Assembly (NCBI GenBank): GCA_963717375.1
Contig: OY970329.1
Location: 248,001-312,000, forward strand
Reading direction: 5' to 3'
DNA from: VRUE01 sp963717375
GTDB lineage: Bacteria; Actinomycetota; Thermoleophilia; Solirubrobacterales; 70-9
DNA length: 64,000 nt
Positions 40,601 through 48,668 of the stretch are shown in pieces (the stretch's first letter is position 1; each line of letters begins with the position of its first letter). Under the pieces are notes generated by a model that did no database searches, had not been told where the DNA came from, and saw only the letters and a program-made list of their open reading frames with translations. Position numbers and translations under genes: made by a program.

Positions 40601-41083
40601 CTACTTCTCCAGGTAACTGAGCTTGTACTTTCCGACCTGGATCTCGTCGCCGTCGCCGAGCCGGTGGGACTCGATCCGGCGCCGGTTGACGTAAGTCCCG
40701 TTGAGCGAGCCGAGATCGTCGATGTAAAGGCCATCGCGACGGCGCACCAACAAGGCGTGATTGCGCGAAACCGTGACGTCGTCGAGGAAGACCCCGGCGT
40801 CTGGACTACGGCCGATGCTGACGCGGTCCTCATCGAGGGCGAAGCTCTCTCCGGCGCGGCCACCGCCGGCGCGGATCACCAGGGCGGCGCCGCTGCGCTC
40901 GACCGTCTCGTCGATGTCGACCGGCTGCATCTCACCGGTTTCGTCGACGGTGTAGGTCATCGTCGTTGGCTCCTCGCCGCTCCCCGCACCCTCGGCCGGG
41001 CCGCCGAGGAAGGCCCCGCACTTCTGGCAGTAGTTGGCGCCCTCGGGGTTGGCGAAGCCGCAATCTGGACAGTGGACGGCCAT
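40601..41083 (-). CDS. garA: FHA-domain protein with N-terminal zinc ribbon (GarA-like)
   Basis: 160 aa. Residues 1-25 form a zinc ribbon (CPDC and CQKC). A Thr-rich segment (EEPTTMTYTVDETGEM) at about 37-52 could be the Ser/Thr-kinase phosphorylation site of GarA/OdhI. The FHA domain (about 75-160) has GRSPDAG, VSRNHALL and GSLNGTYVN. GarA/OdhI proteins switch 2-oxoglutarate metabolism when phosphorylated. The added zinc ribbon is unlike the classical short GarA. Confidence 0.83.
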   Translation of the reverse strand: MAVHCPDCGFANPEGANYCQKCGAFLGGPAEGAGSGEEPTTMTYTVDETGEMQPVDIDETVERSGAALVIRAGGGRAGESFALDEDRVSIGRSPDAGVFLDDVTVSRNHALLVRRRDGLYIDDLGSLNGTYVNRRRIESHRLGDGDEIQVGKYKLSYLEK

Positions 41084-41096
41084 CGACTTCTGCGCC

Positions 41097-41363
41097 TCAG
41101 GCGGCGGAGTCGTCCTCGGGAGCCTGCGCCTTGCCGGCGAGGATTTCGGTCAGTTGCTCGACGTCGTCGCCGGAGAACATCGTGTCACCGCGCTCGTGCT
41201 TGTTGCGCAGGCGGTTGACCAGCTCGGCGCGAAGAATGTCGATCTTGCCGTGCAGGACACGACGTTTGTAGGAGATCTCATTCTCCTCCTCCGTGAGCTT
41301 GTCGATCAGGTCCTTCAGTTCCTCATCGCTGAGCGAACCAAGATCGGGAAAGGTGTCCTCCAT
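41097..41363 (-). CDS. rsiG: RsiG-like protein with one c-di-GMP-binding motif
   Basis: 88 aa, helical. RsiG is the Streptomyces anti-sigma factor that holds sigma WhiG when bound to c-di-GMP through E(X)3S(X)2R(X)3Q(X)3D motifs. Here the spacing is exact: Glu27, Ser31, Arg34, His38, Asp42, with His in place of Gln. The surrounding ISYKRRVLHGKIDILRAEL helix also fits. Only one motif is present, as described for the homodimeric RsiG of deep-branching actinobacteria such as Rubrobacter. AAGGAG precedes the ATG. It shares an operon with garA and ftsR. Confidence 0.78.
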   Translation of the reverse strand: MEDTFPDLGSLSDEELKDLIDKLTEEENEISYKRRVLHGKIDILRAELVNRLRNKHERGDTMFSGDDVEQLTEILAGKAQAPEDDSAA

Positions 41364-41484
41364 CTCGCTCCTTCTTCGCGGGTCTTGGCCTCCCTTCGGC
41401 CGCTGCGGCGATTATAGGAGGCGCGGGGCCCAAGGTTCAACTGAAGGTTGAAGGTTCAGTCAATCTGGCCGTCACCTTGCAGCG

Positions 41485-41530
41485 TGACTTCGTGTTTTTG
41501 CTGCCGTATGCCCCACTAAACACGAAGTCA
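41485..41530 (-). repeat. 46-bp palindrome F (pgsA/rsiG)
   Basis: Perfect 13-bp arms (TGACTTCGTGTTT and complement) around a 20-nt loop. On the minus strand it begins with the TGA stop of pgsA, exactly as palindrome E begins with the miaA stop. E and F are the same length and share both ends. It may serve as a terminator or 3'-end stabiliser of pgsA before rsiG. Confidence 0.8.
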
Positions 41531-42160
41531 GCGGGGGGAGGCGCGGGCTTCGCGGATTCCCGTTTGGGCATACATGACTGTCGCGACTATCGCCAGGACG
41601 AGGCCAACGATGAGGAGTGCGGCTGGGACCCAGCCGGCGAAGACCATGGCGAAGAAGATTCCGCCCATGATCGGGAAGACCGAGATCCGGCCCGGCCAGT
41701 TGACCCGGATCTCGACCCCGTGGCGCAGGCCGTACTGGGCGAGGATCAGCATCGCCACCTCGCGCGCCGCGAGCAGGGCCAGGGCCCAGCGCGGCAACAG
41801 CTCGAAGTGCCAGCAGACGACGGCGCCGGAGAGGATCGTCAGCCGGTCGACGAGCGGGTCGAGGATCGAGCCGAGGCGGCTGTACTGGCCGGTGACGCGG
41901 GCGAGGAAGCCGTCGAGGTAGTCGCCGGCGGCGATCAGCCAGAAGACGATCGCGGCGGGAGCGCTGCGGCCGTCGCCGGATTCGAAGGCGAGCCAGAGGA
42001 AGAGCGGCAGGGCGGCGAGCCTCAGGTAGCCAACCGCGTTGGGAATGGTCCAGGGGTTAAGCGGCTCCCCCTTCTGGACCTGGCGCGGCGGCGGCCCGCT
42101 GCGATCGAGGCCGAAGAGGCGGCGCACGCGGCCGCGGCCGAAGGGCGCCTTGTCAGTCAT
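41528..42160 (-). CDS. pgsA: CDP-alcohol phosphatidyltransferase (PgsA-type)
   Basis: 210 aa membrane enzyme. The CDP-OH-P motif is complete: DGFLAR, then G eight residues on, LDPLVDRL. It probably joins CDP-diacylglycerol to glycerol-3-phosphate for phosphatidylglycerol; a phosphatidylinositol-type acceptor cannot be excluded. A basic Arg-rich N-terminus precedes five to six helices. Confidence 0.88.
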   Translation of the reverse strand: MTDKAPFGRGRVRRLFGLDRSGPPPRQVQKGEPLNPWTIPNAVGYLRLAALPLFLWLAFESGDGRSAPAAIVFWLIAAGDYLDGFLARVTGQYSRLGSILDPLVDRLTILSGAVVCWHFELLPRWALALLAAREVAMLILAQYGLRHGVEIRVNWPGRISVFPIMGGIFFAMVFAGWVPAALLIVGLVLAIVATVMYAQTGIREARASPR

Positions 42161-42187
42161 CGGACACCGGTGGCGCCTGCGTCGCCG

Positions 42188-43702
42188 CTAGTACGCCTTC
42201 CCGAACACCGCTTCGACGACCGCCGGCTTGCCGGTGAGGACACAGGCGCTGCCGGGCGCGAGCTGCTGGTCGAAGGGGATGCACCGAACCGAGACCTTAA
42301 GCTCTTCAAGTAGCGCGGCTGACTCCGCTGCTTCGCTCCAGGGCGCCCTGACGAAGCCCCTCGCGGCGGCGTCCTCCCCCTCGGTCCCGAACCACTCTCG
42401 AAAGTCGTCCAGGCTCTCGATCCCCCGCGCCGTCTTCGAGGCCAACCGCTCCGCGGCGAGCTCGAAATAGCCGGCCTGTATCCGGTCGAGCATGGGCTCG
42501 ATGCCAGGGCCGATCTCGCCGCGCGGAAGCGACTCCATGCCGAGATCCTCAGCGTCCCTGCGCCGCACCGCGACGACCCCCTGGTCGAGGTCACGGGGGC
42601 CTATTTCGATGATGACCGGCACACCCTTTCTGGTCCACTCCCAGCGCTTCGCCACCGCTTCCCGATCGCGGAAGTCGGCCAGCACGCGCAGTGATCCGCC
42701 CTGGAAGGACTGCTCTCGAAGCTCGGCGGCGAGCGCCTCCACCTCGGCGCGGACGGCGTCGTCGTCTTTGCCCCTCAGCACGGGGATGACGACGACCTGC
42801 TGCGGCGCCACCGTCGGCGGCAGGCGCAGGCCGACGTCGTCGCTGTGGGACATGATCAGGGCGCCGAGCAGACGCGTGGAGACGCCCCAGGAAGAGGTGT
42901 GGACGAGCTGGCGCTCCCCGTCTTTGTCAAGGAAGTTGATCTCGGCCGCCTCCGCGAAGCTCTGTCCGAGGTAGTGCGAGGTGCCGGCCTGCAGCGCCTT
43001 GCCGTCCTGCATCATCGCCTCGATCGAGAGGCTCATCACCGCGCCCGGGAACCGCTCTTCCTCGGGCTTCTCGCCGGTGATGACGGGCATCGCCAGGAAC
43101 GACTCGGCGAAGCGGCGGTAGACCTCGAGCATGTCCTCGGTCTCGCGCCGCGCCTCCTCCTCGTTTGCGTGGGCGGTATGGCCCTCCTGCCAGAGGAACT
43201 CGGTGGTGCGAAGCAGGACCCGGGGGCGCATCTCCCAACGCACCACGTTGGCCCACTGGTTGACCATCAGCGGCAGGTCCCGGTAGGAATTGATCCATTT
43301 CGCGAACGACTTGCCGATGATCGTCTCCGAGGTCGGGCGGACGATCAAGGGCTCGGCCAGCTCCCCCCCCGGCCGCAGCTTCTCCGGGTCGTTGGGATCC
43401 TCTTCGAGCCTGTGGTGGGTGACCACGGCCATCTCCTTGGCGAAGCCCTGGACGTGTTTCGCCTCCGCCTCGAAGTAGCTCAGCGGGATGAAGAGCGGGA
43501 AGTAGGCGTTCTGAGCGCCGCTCGCCTTGATTTCCCGGTCCAGCTCGGCCTGCATCAACTCCCAGATCGCGTAGCCCCAGGGCCTGATCACCATCGAGCC
43601 GCGGACGTGGGCGAGTTCGGCGACCTCGGCCTCGCGGACGACGCTCTGGAACCAGGCGGGAAAGTCCTCCGCGCGAGTGGGTGAGATCCCTTTGGTGGCC
43701 AT
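42188..43702 (-). CDS. proS: Prolyl-tRNA synthetase, archaeal/eukaryotic-type
   Basis: 504 aa from ATG at 43702. Class II motifs occur at RGSMVIRPWGYAIWE, ELAEPLIVRPTSETIIGKSFAKWI and RTTEFLWQEGHTAHA. The enzyme lacks the YbaK-like editing insertion of the bacterial type and carries the extra C-terminal domain of the archaeal type, ending in the Tyr typical of that form (FGKAY). It charges tRNA-Pro. The frame extending further upstream is shadow inside ispG. Confidence 0.95.
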   Translation of the reverse strand: MATKGISPTRAEDFPAWFQSVVREAEVAELAHVRGSMVIRPWGYAIWELMQAELDREIKASGAQNAYFPLFIPLSYFEAEAKHVQGFAKEMAVVTHHRLEEDPNDPEKLRPGGELAEPLIVRPTSETIIGKSFAKWINSYRDLPLMVNQWANVVRWEMRPRVLLRTTEFLWQEGHTAHANEEEARRETEDMLEVYRRFAESFLAMPVITGEKPEEERFPGAVMSLSIEAMMQDGKALQAGTSHYLGQSFAEAAEINFLDKDGERQLVHTSSWGVSTRLLGALIMSHSDDVGLRLPPTVAPQQVVVIPVLRGKDDDAVRAEVEALAAELREQSFQGGSLRVLADFRDREAVAKRWEWTRKGVPVIIEIGPRDLDQGVVAVRRRDAEDLGMESLPRGEIGPGIEPMLDRIQAGYFELAAERLASKTARGIESLDDFREWFGTEGEDAAARGFVRAPWSEAAESAALLEELKVSVRCIPFDQQLAPGSACVLTGKPAVVEAVFGKAY

Positions 43703-43709
43703 TGCGGCG

Positions 43710-43715
43710 AGTCTA
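43710..43715 (-). promoter_or_regulatory. -10 box TAGACT for leaderless proS
   Basis: On the minus strand TAGACT lies 7 bp before the proS ATG at 43702, just inside the ispG-proS gap. Confidence 0.55.
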
Positions 43716-43716
43716 T

Positions 43717-44970
43717 TCAGGCGCGGGTGAAGCGGCGTCCGGCTGTTGGCGAAGCCTCCTCGTCGAGCAAGACCTTGTCCGACTCGCCCTTTTCGGCCGC
43801 TTCGTGCTCCATCCGGGCGATCTTCTCGGGCGTCAGGTCGCCCGCGTTCTCCGCCTCGATCTTGGCCAGCCAGGCCGCCCCCTCGCGCGACTCGTCCTCG
43901 TCGAACTCGACCCCGCCGCGATCGAGCGACTTGTCGATCTCTTCGAAGAGGGTGTCGACGAGGTTCTCCTGTGGGACCTTGCGCAGCGGCTTGCCGTGGG
44001 CGTAGATCAGGCCCTCGTTCTTGGCCCCGGCGATACCGAAGTCGGCGTGGCTGGCCTCGCCGATGCCGTTCACGGCACAACCGAGGACGGCGACCTCGAT
44101 CGGCTCGGCGTAGCTTTCCAGCCGCTGCTCGATTTCGGCGACGACCGAGTCCATGTCGAACTGCAGCCGGCCGCAGGTCGGGCAGGCGATCAGCACCGGG
44201 CCGCGCTCGCGCAACTGCAGCGCCTTGAGGATCTCCCAGGCGACCTTGACCTCCTCCTCGGCGTGAAAGGTCGAGAGGCTGATCCGGATCGTGTCGCCGA
44301 TCCCATCGGCGAGCAGTGTGCCCAACCCGACCGAGGACTTGAGCGAGCCCGACCACTTGGTCCCCGCCTCGGTGATCCCCAAGTGCAGCGGGTAGGGAAT
44401 CTTCTCCGAGAGCAAGCGGTTGGCGGCGATCGTGTTCGGCACGTTGGTCGACTTGATCGAGACCTTGAAGTTCTCGAAATCGAGCCCCTCCATCAGCTCG
44501 ACGAACTCGACCGCAGCGGCGACCAGGGCCTCGACCGGGCTCTCGCGCTCGAGCGCGTGCAGGTGCTTGGGCAGCGAGCCCGAGTTGACGCCGATCCGCA
44601 TCGGCACGCCCTTCGCCGTCGCCCGCTCGGCCACCTCGGCGACCTTGTCGCGGCCACCGATGTTGCCGGGGTTGAGGCGGATGCAGTGGGCGCCCGCATC
44701 GATCGCCTTCAGCGCCAGGGTGTGGTTGAAGTGGATGTCGGCGATCACCGGGATCGGCGAGTCTTTGACGATCGTCTTCAGCGCCTCGACATCGTCGTCG
44801 CGGGGCACCGCCACGCGGACGATGTCGGCGCCGGCGTCGGCGACCTTGCGGATCTGCTCCATGGTCGCCGCCAGGTTGGCGGTCTCGGTCTTGGTCATCG
44901 TCTGCACGACGACCGGGGCGCCGCCGCCGATCGGCACGCCGCCGACGAAGATTTGGCGTTTGGAAGCCAT
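43717..44970 (-). CDS. ispG: 4-hydroxy-3-methylbut-2-enyl-diphosphate synthase IspG
   Basis: 417 aa from ATG at 44970. IspG reduces MEcPP to HMBPP in the MEP isoprenoid pathway. The [4Fe-4S] ligands are in CPTCGR and VLGCAVNGIGE. TIM-barrel motifs VQTMTKT and RLNPGNIG are clear. After the usual end near residue 365 there is an acidic tail of about 50 residues (to GRRFTRA), longer than usual. dxr and rseP, its usual neighbours, lie beyond a 4.6-kb insert. Confidence 0.95.
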   Translation of the reverse strand: MASKRQIFVGGVPIGGGAPVVVQTMTKTETANLAATMEQIRKVADAGADIVRVAVPRDDDVEALKTIVKDSPIPVIADIHFNHTLALKAIDAGAHCIRLNPGNIGGRDKVAEVAERATAKGVPMRIGVNSGSLPKHLHALERESPVEALVAAAVEFVELMEGLDFENFKVSIKSTNVPNTIAANRLLSEKIPYPLHLGITEAGTKWSGSLKSSVGLGTLLADGIGDTIRISLSTFHAEEEVKVAWEILKALQLRERGPVLIACPTCGRLQFDMDSVVAEIEQRLESYAEPIEVAVLGCAVNGIGEASHADFGIAGAKNEGLIYAHGKPLRKVPQENLVDTLFEEIDKSLDRGGVEFDEDESREGAAWLAKIEAENAGDLTPEKIARMEHEAAEKGESDKVLLDEEASPTAGRRFTRA

Positions 44971-44976
44971 GCCGCA

Positions 44977-44982
44977 AGCGTA
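44977..44982 (-). promoter_or_regulatory. -10 box TACGCT for leaderless ispG
   Basis: On the minus strand TACGCT lies 6 bp before the ispG ATG at 44970. Confidence 0.55.
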
Positions 44983-45031
44983 GCGACAGGGCTCCCCCCT
45001 CCGGTTTGAACCTCGCCCGCCGAAGCTCCGT

Positions 45032-46828
45032 ATGCAGAAACGCATGGGTATTCAGATGCGGGGGAGATCTGGGGGATCGGCTCGGGCGGGCGCGCGCCGG
45101 CTCGCCGTGCTGCTTGCCGCGATAACGCTCGCCTCACTCTCCGCGGCCTCGCCCGCCGCCGCCACCTTCCACCTGATCAAAGTCCGCGAGGTCTTTGCCG
45201 GGACCAGCGACAACAGCTACGTCGAGCTGCAGATGTTCGCCGCCGGCCAAAGCCTTCTCAGCGGCCACACGATGACCGTCTACGGCCCCACCGGCACCCT
45301 CCTGCACAGCTCGAGCTTCAGCTCAACCGTGACCCACTCGGCCAACCAGCAGACGGTCCTGATCGGCGACACGCGCGTGCAGGAAGCCTTCGGCGTCGCT
45401 CCGGACCTAGTCGATTCGGCCCTCAGCATCGCCGCCAGCGGCGGCGCGGCCTGCTGGAACGCCGGCGGCATACCCGCCGATTGCGTCGCCTGGGGCAACT
45501 TCAGCGGCGGCGCGACGCTGCAGACGGCGACCGGCACCAGCGCCGGCTCACCCGTATCGCCGGCCGGGATCACGGCCGGCAAGGCGATCCGGCGGACGAT
45601 CGAGCCGGGCTGCCCGACGCTGCTCGAGGAAAGCGACGACAGCAACAACAGCGCCACCGACTTCTCCGAGGTGGCGCCGGCGCCGCGGAACAACAGCAGC
45701 GCGATCACCGAGACGACCTGCGCCGGAGCGCCCAACACGGCAATCGACGACAGGCCCGCCCCCCGCTCCAACAGCGCCGACGCCTCCTTCACCTATGAAG
45801 CGCCGACCGCCACCAGCTACGAATGCAGGCTCGACGCGGCCACCTTCAGCCCCTGCCCTTTGCTCGGACCAGAGGAATACACCGGCCTGAGCGACGGCAG
45901 TCACACCTTCCAAGTGAGGGGCGTCAACGTATCCGGGCCGGACCCGACGCCCGCCAGCTACACCTGGATCGTCGACACCGTGCCTCCCGTCGCGACGATC
46001 GACGCGCACCCGCTCGATCCGAGCCCCGGCGCGACGGTGCAGTTCACCTACCACGCCACTAACGAGCCCGGCTCGACCTTCGCCTGCTCCCTCGACGGCG
46101 CGGCCGCGACGGCCTGCGTGACGACCGGCATCACCTATCACGGCCTCGCTGACGGCCAGCACAGCTTCGCGGTCACGGCAACCGACGGCGCCGGCAACCA
46201 GCAGCTCTCCGCGACCGAATTCGAATGGACGGTCGACAACTCCCTCCTGGACACCACACCGCCCGAGACGACGATCGCCTCGAACCCCGGCGATCCCAGC
46301 GCCAGCTCGACCGCCTCCTTCACCTATCTCTCGAACGAGCCGGACTCAACCTTCGAATGCTCGCTCGACTCGGCCCCGTTCTCGGCCTGCCCGCCGGCCG
46401 GCGTCACCTACGCCGGCCTCGCCAACGGGCCACACTCCTTCCGCGTTCGCGCCGTCGATCCCAGTCAAAACGCCGACCCGACGCCCGCCGGCTACAGCTT
46501 CAACGTGGCCGTCGCGGCCCAGCTCGCCGCGCTCGTTCCGCCACCGCCGCCGGCCGTCGCTCTCGCGGCGGCCTCGCCGGACACCGTGATCACGGCCAAG
46601 CCGCCCGCCAAGACCCACGACCGCACGCCGACCTTCCGCTTTCGCTCGACGGCCCCCGGCGCAAGCTTTCAGTGCAAGCTCGACAACTCCGTCTACAAGC
46701 CCTGCCGCTCTCCCCTCACGACCAAAACGCTGACCTACGGCTCGCACCTGCTGCGCGTGCGCGCCCTCGCCGCCGGCGCGAGCGACCCGAGCCCGGCCAA
46801 AGTCAGCTTCAAGGTCGTCAAGGGCTGA
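45032..46828 (+). CDS. Exported lamin-tail-like protein with Ig-like repeats
   Basis: 598 aa (in-frame ATGs at 45044 and 45056 are also possible starts). Signal peptide ends near AAA-T. Residues about 45-190 form a lamin-tail-like domain (VREVFAGTSDNSYVELQMF). Then come three Ig-like modules with the pattern F-C-S/R-LD, PC, GLxDGxHxFxVxA, and a final shorter repeat (FQCKLDNSVYKPCRSP). Probably a surface or wall protein. The paralogue follows 4 bp downstream. Confidence 0.85.
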   Translation: MQKRMGIQMRGRSGGSARAGARRLAVLLAAITLASLSAASPAAATFHLIKVREVFAGTSDNSYVELQMFAAGQSLLSGHTMTVYGPTGTLLHSSSFSSTVTHSANQQTVLIGDTRVQEAFGVAPDLVDSALSIAASGGAACWNAGGIPADCVAWGNFSGGATLQTATGTSAGSPVSPAGITAGKAIRRTIEPGCPTLLEESDDSNNSATDFSEVAPAPRNNSSAITETTCAGAPNTAIDDRPAPRSNSADASFTYEAPTATSYECRLDAATFSPCPLLGPEEYTGLSDGSHTFQVRGVNVSGPDPTPASYTWIVDTVPPVATIDAHPLDPSPGATVQFTYHATNEPGSTFACSLDGAAATACVTTGITYHGLADGQHSFAVTATDGAGNQQLSATEFEWTVDNSLLDTTPPETTIASNPGDPSASSTASFTYLSNEPDSTFECSLDSAPFSACPPAGVTYAGLANGPHSFRVRAVDPSQNADPTPAGYSFNVAVAAQLAALVPPPPPAVALAAASPDTVITAKPPAKTHDRTPTFRFRSTAPGASFQCKLDNSVYKPCRSPLTTKTLTYGSHLLRVRALAAGASDPSPAKVSFKVVKG

Positions 46829-46832
46829 TCCG

Positions 46833-47777
46833 ATGCCGAGGCGCCGCGTCGGACTCCTACTTCTCGTCCTTGCCGCGGGGGTGGCCTCTCTCCCCCCGGC
46901 GCCGGCAGCGGCGACCTTCCACGAGATGTCGATTCGCGAGATCTACCCGGGCTCTATCGCCAACCCCGGCGCGGAGTACGTCGAGCTGCAGATGTGGTCC
47001 CCGGGCCAGAACCTGATCGGCGGCCACGTCCTGCGCACCTACGGTCCGACCGGCAGCGTGATCAAAGCCAACACCTTCCCCGCCGACGTCACCGGCAGCG
47101 CCAACCAGAGCACGATCGTGATGGCTACCGCGGAGGCTGAAGCGCAGTTCGGCTTCACCGCGGACGGGGCACTTACGCCTTCGGCCCAGCTCGACCCGGC
47201 CGGTGGTGCCGTCTGCTGGGAAACGCTCGACTGCGTCTCGTGGGGCAACTTCAGCGGCTCGCTGCCGGGCCCGGCCGGCTCGCCCGCTGCCCCTTCTGGG
47301 ATCCCCGACGAAATGGCACTGCGGCGGACGATCTCGCCTGGCTGCGCGACGCTGCTGGAGCCGACCGACGACCACGACAACAGCGCCGTCGATTTCTCCC
47401 CCATCTTTCCGGCCCCCCGTCCCAACTCGGTGGCACCGAGCGAGCGGCCGTGCGCGGCGGGCGGTGGGCAAGGGGGCGGTGCCGAAGGGCCGGGTAGCCA
47501 GGGCGGTCGCGGCGCGCCCCAGACGACGCTGAAGCGCAAGCCACCCCACCGGACGCCCGATCGCACGCCAACCTTTCGTTTTGTCGCCGACGAGGCGGGA
47601 TCGACTTTCCAGTGCAAGCTCGACTCCAAGCCGTTCAGGACCTGTCGCTCGCCCTTCACCGCCAAGCAGCTCTCGCTTGGTCGCCACACCTTCAAGGTTC
47701 GTGCCCGCGATGACTCGGGCGCTCTCGACCCCTCGCCCGCCGTCTACGGCTTCACCGTCGCCGCAAAGCGCCGCTAG
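46833..47777 (+). CDS. Exported lamin-tail-like protein, short paralogue
   Basis: 314 aa. Signal peptide (about 1-25, AAA-T), the same lamin-tail-like domain (IREIYPGSIANPGAEYVELQMW, GGHVLRTYGPTGS), and the same CVSWGNFSG and LRRTISPGCATLLEPTDD blocks as its larger neighbour. A Gly-rich linker leads to a single Ig-like repeat (FQCKLDSKPFRTCRSP). It is co-transcribed with the gene at 45032 and looks like a partial duplicate. Confidence 0.85.
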   Translation: MPRRRVGLLLLVLAAGVASLPPAPAAATFHEMSIREIYPGSIANPGAEYVELQMWSPGQNLIGGHVLRTYGPTGSVIKANTFPADVTGSANQSTIVMATAEAEAQFGFTADGALTPSAQLDPAGGAVCWETLDCVSWGNFSGSLPGPAGSPAAPSGIPDEMALRRTISPGCATLLEPTDDHDNSAVDFSPIFPAPRPNSVAPSERPCAAGGGQGGGAEGPGSQGGRGAPQTTLKRKPPHRTPDRTPTFRFVADEAGSTFQCKLDSKPFRTCRSPFTAKQLSLGRHTFKVRARDDSGALDPSPAVYGFTVAAKRR

Positions 47778-48668
47778 CTACCAGCCGCGCGTCAGCTGAG
47801 TGTGGAAGCGCGGGTCGGTCAGCGAGACATCCAGGGCGCCGGGGAAGGAGACCGTCAGCGGACCGGACCAGCTCTTGGCACCCGTCAGGGCACGCCGGAA
47901 GGAGGCCGACCCCGTGAAGGGCGACGGCGGCGCCGCAGTCGCCGAACCGAGAGCGCTGTCAGCGCTGAAGGTGGACGGGGCAGCACGAACAAACACTCCG
48001 CGAAAGACCCCTAGCGAGCCCACGGTCTGCTCGATCTCAGCCAGAAATTCCGCCTTGCCGTCGCCCCTGGTCGCGCCAAAGAACATTGCGGTGAGGCCGG
48101 AGCGCAGGAAGGCTTCGAACCGGGTCGCCCTGGCTGTCTTGCTTGCGGACCCTGCCGTGCTTTCGCCCTTCGTCCGTTCGCCGAGCGTGTCACGGCAGAA
48201 CAGTTGTCGGGGCGTGAGGACCTTCCCCTCGACGCGGTGGACCGTCGCCGCGGTGTAGCCCCCCTCCCCTCGGAAGCGGATTGAACCGACGAAGGACCCG
48301 GGCTGGATCGTGTACCGATCGGGCCCCACGCATCCCCGATGGCGCCTGCCGTAGGTGGCTTTTCCCAACGGCCGGAAACGCATGTCCAGGCTCCCCAGGG
48401 CTCCGAGGCTGGCGTGGATCGCGGTCGGGCTGACCTTGCCACGGGCGAGATAGGTGCTCCACGCCCTGCGGGCGCTAGTGCTGTGGGCCTTGGCGACGTC
48501 AACGACCGCGGTGGCGTCGTATCCGCTCACGGTAATTTCGTAGCCGTTGCTCGCGGGGAGGTTGAAGCTGAGATCGAAGCCGCCGGCCCCCTGGGCCGTC
48601 GGCGCCGCCAGCAGGGCCGCGGCAAGGGCGACCCCCAGAGCACAGCGCAGGCCCGCCGGCCGCCTCAC
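47778..48668 (-). CDS. Exported protein of unknown function
   Basis: 296 aa, not recognised. Signal peptide about 1-28 (AQG-A). The mature protein is beta-rich in appearance with two cysteines (RGCVGPDR and LFCRDTLG) that may pair. Its start overlaps the stop of the upstream serine protease gene by 4 bp (ATGA), so the two are co-translated and may work together, for example as inhibitor, substrate or partner. Confidence 0.75.
   Translation of the reverse strand: MRRPAGLRCALGVALAAALLAAPTAQGAGGFDLSFNLPASNGYEITVSGYDATAVVDVAKAHSTSARRAWSTYLARGKVSPTAIHASLGALGSLDMRFRPLGKATYGRRHRGCVGPDRYTIQPGSFVGSIRFRGEGGYTAATVHRVEGKVLTPRQLFCRDTLGERTKGESTAGSASKTARATRFEAFLRSGLTAMFFGATRGDGKAEFLAEIEQTVGSLGVFRGVFVRAAPSTFSADSALGSATAAPPSPFTGSASFRRALTGAKSWSGPLTVSFPGALDVSLTDPRFHTQLTRGW

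Noticed and set aside
43703..44977. Long N-terminal extension of proS across ispG
   Set aside because: Low-complexity Arg-rich translation, antisense-like codon pattern within ispG on another frame, and the canonical ProRS start is at 43702.
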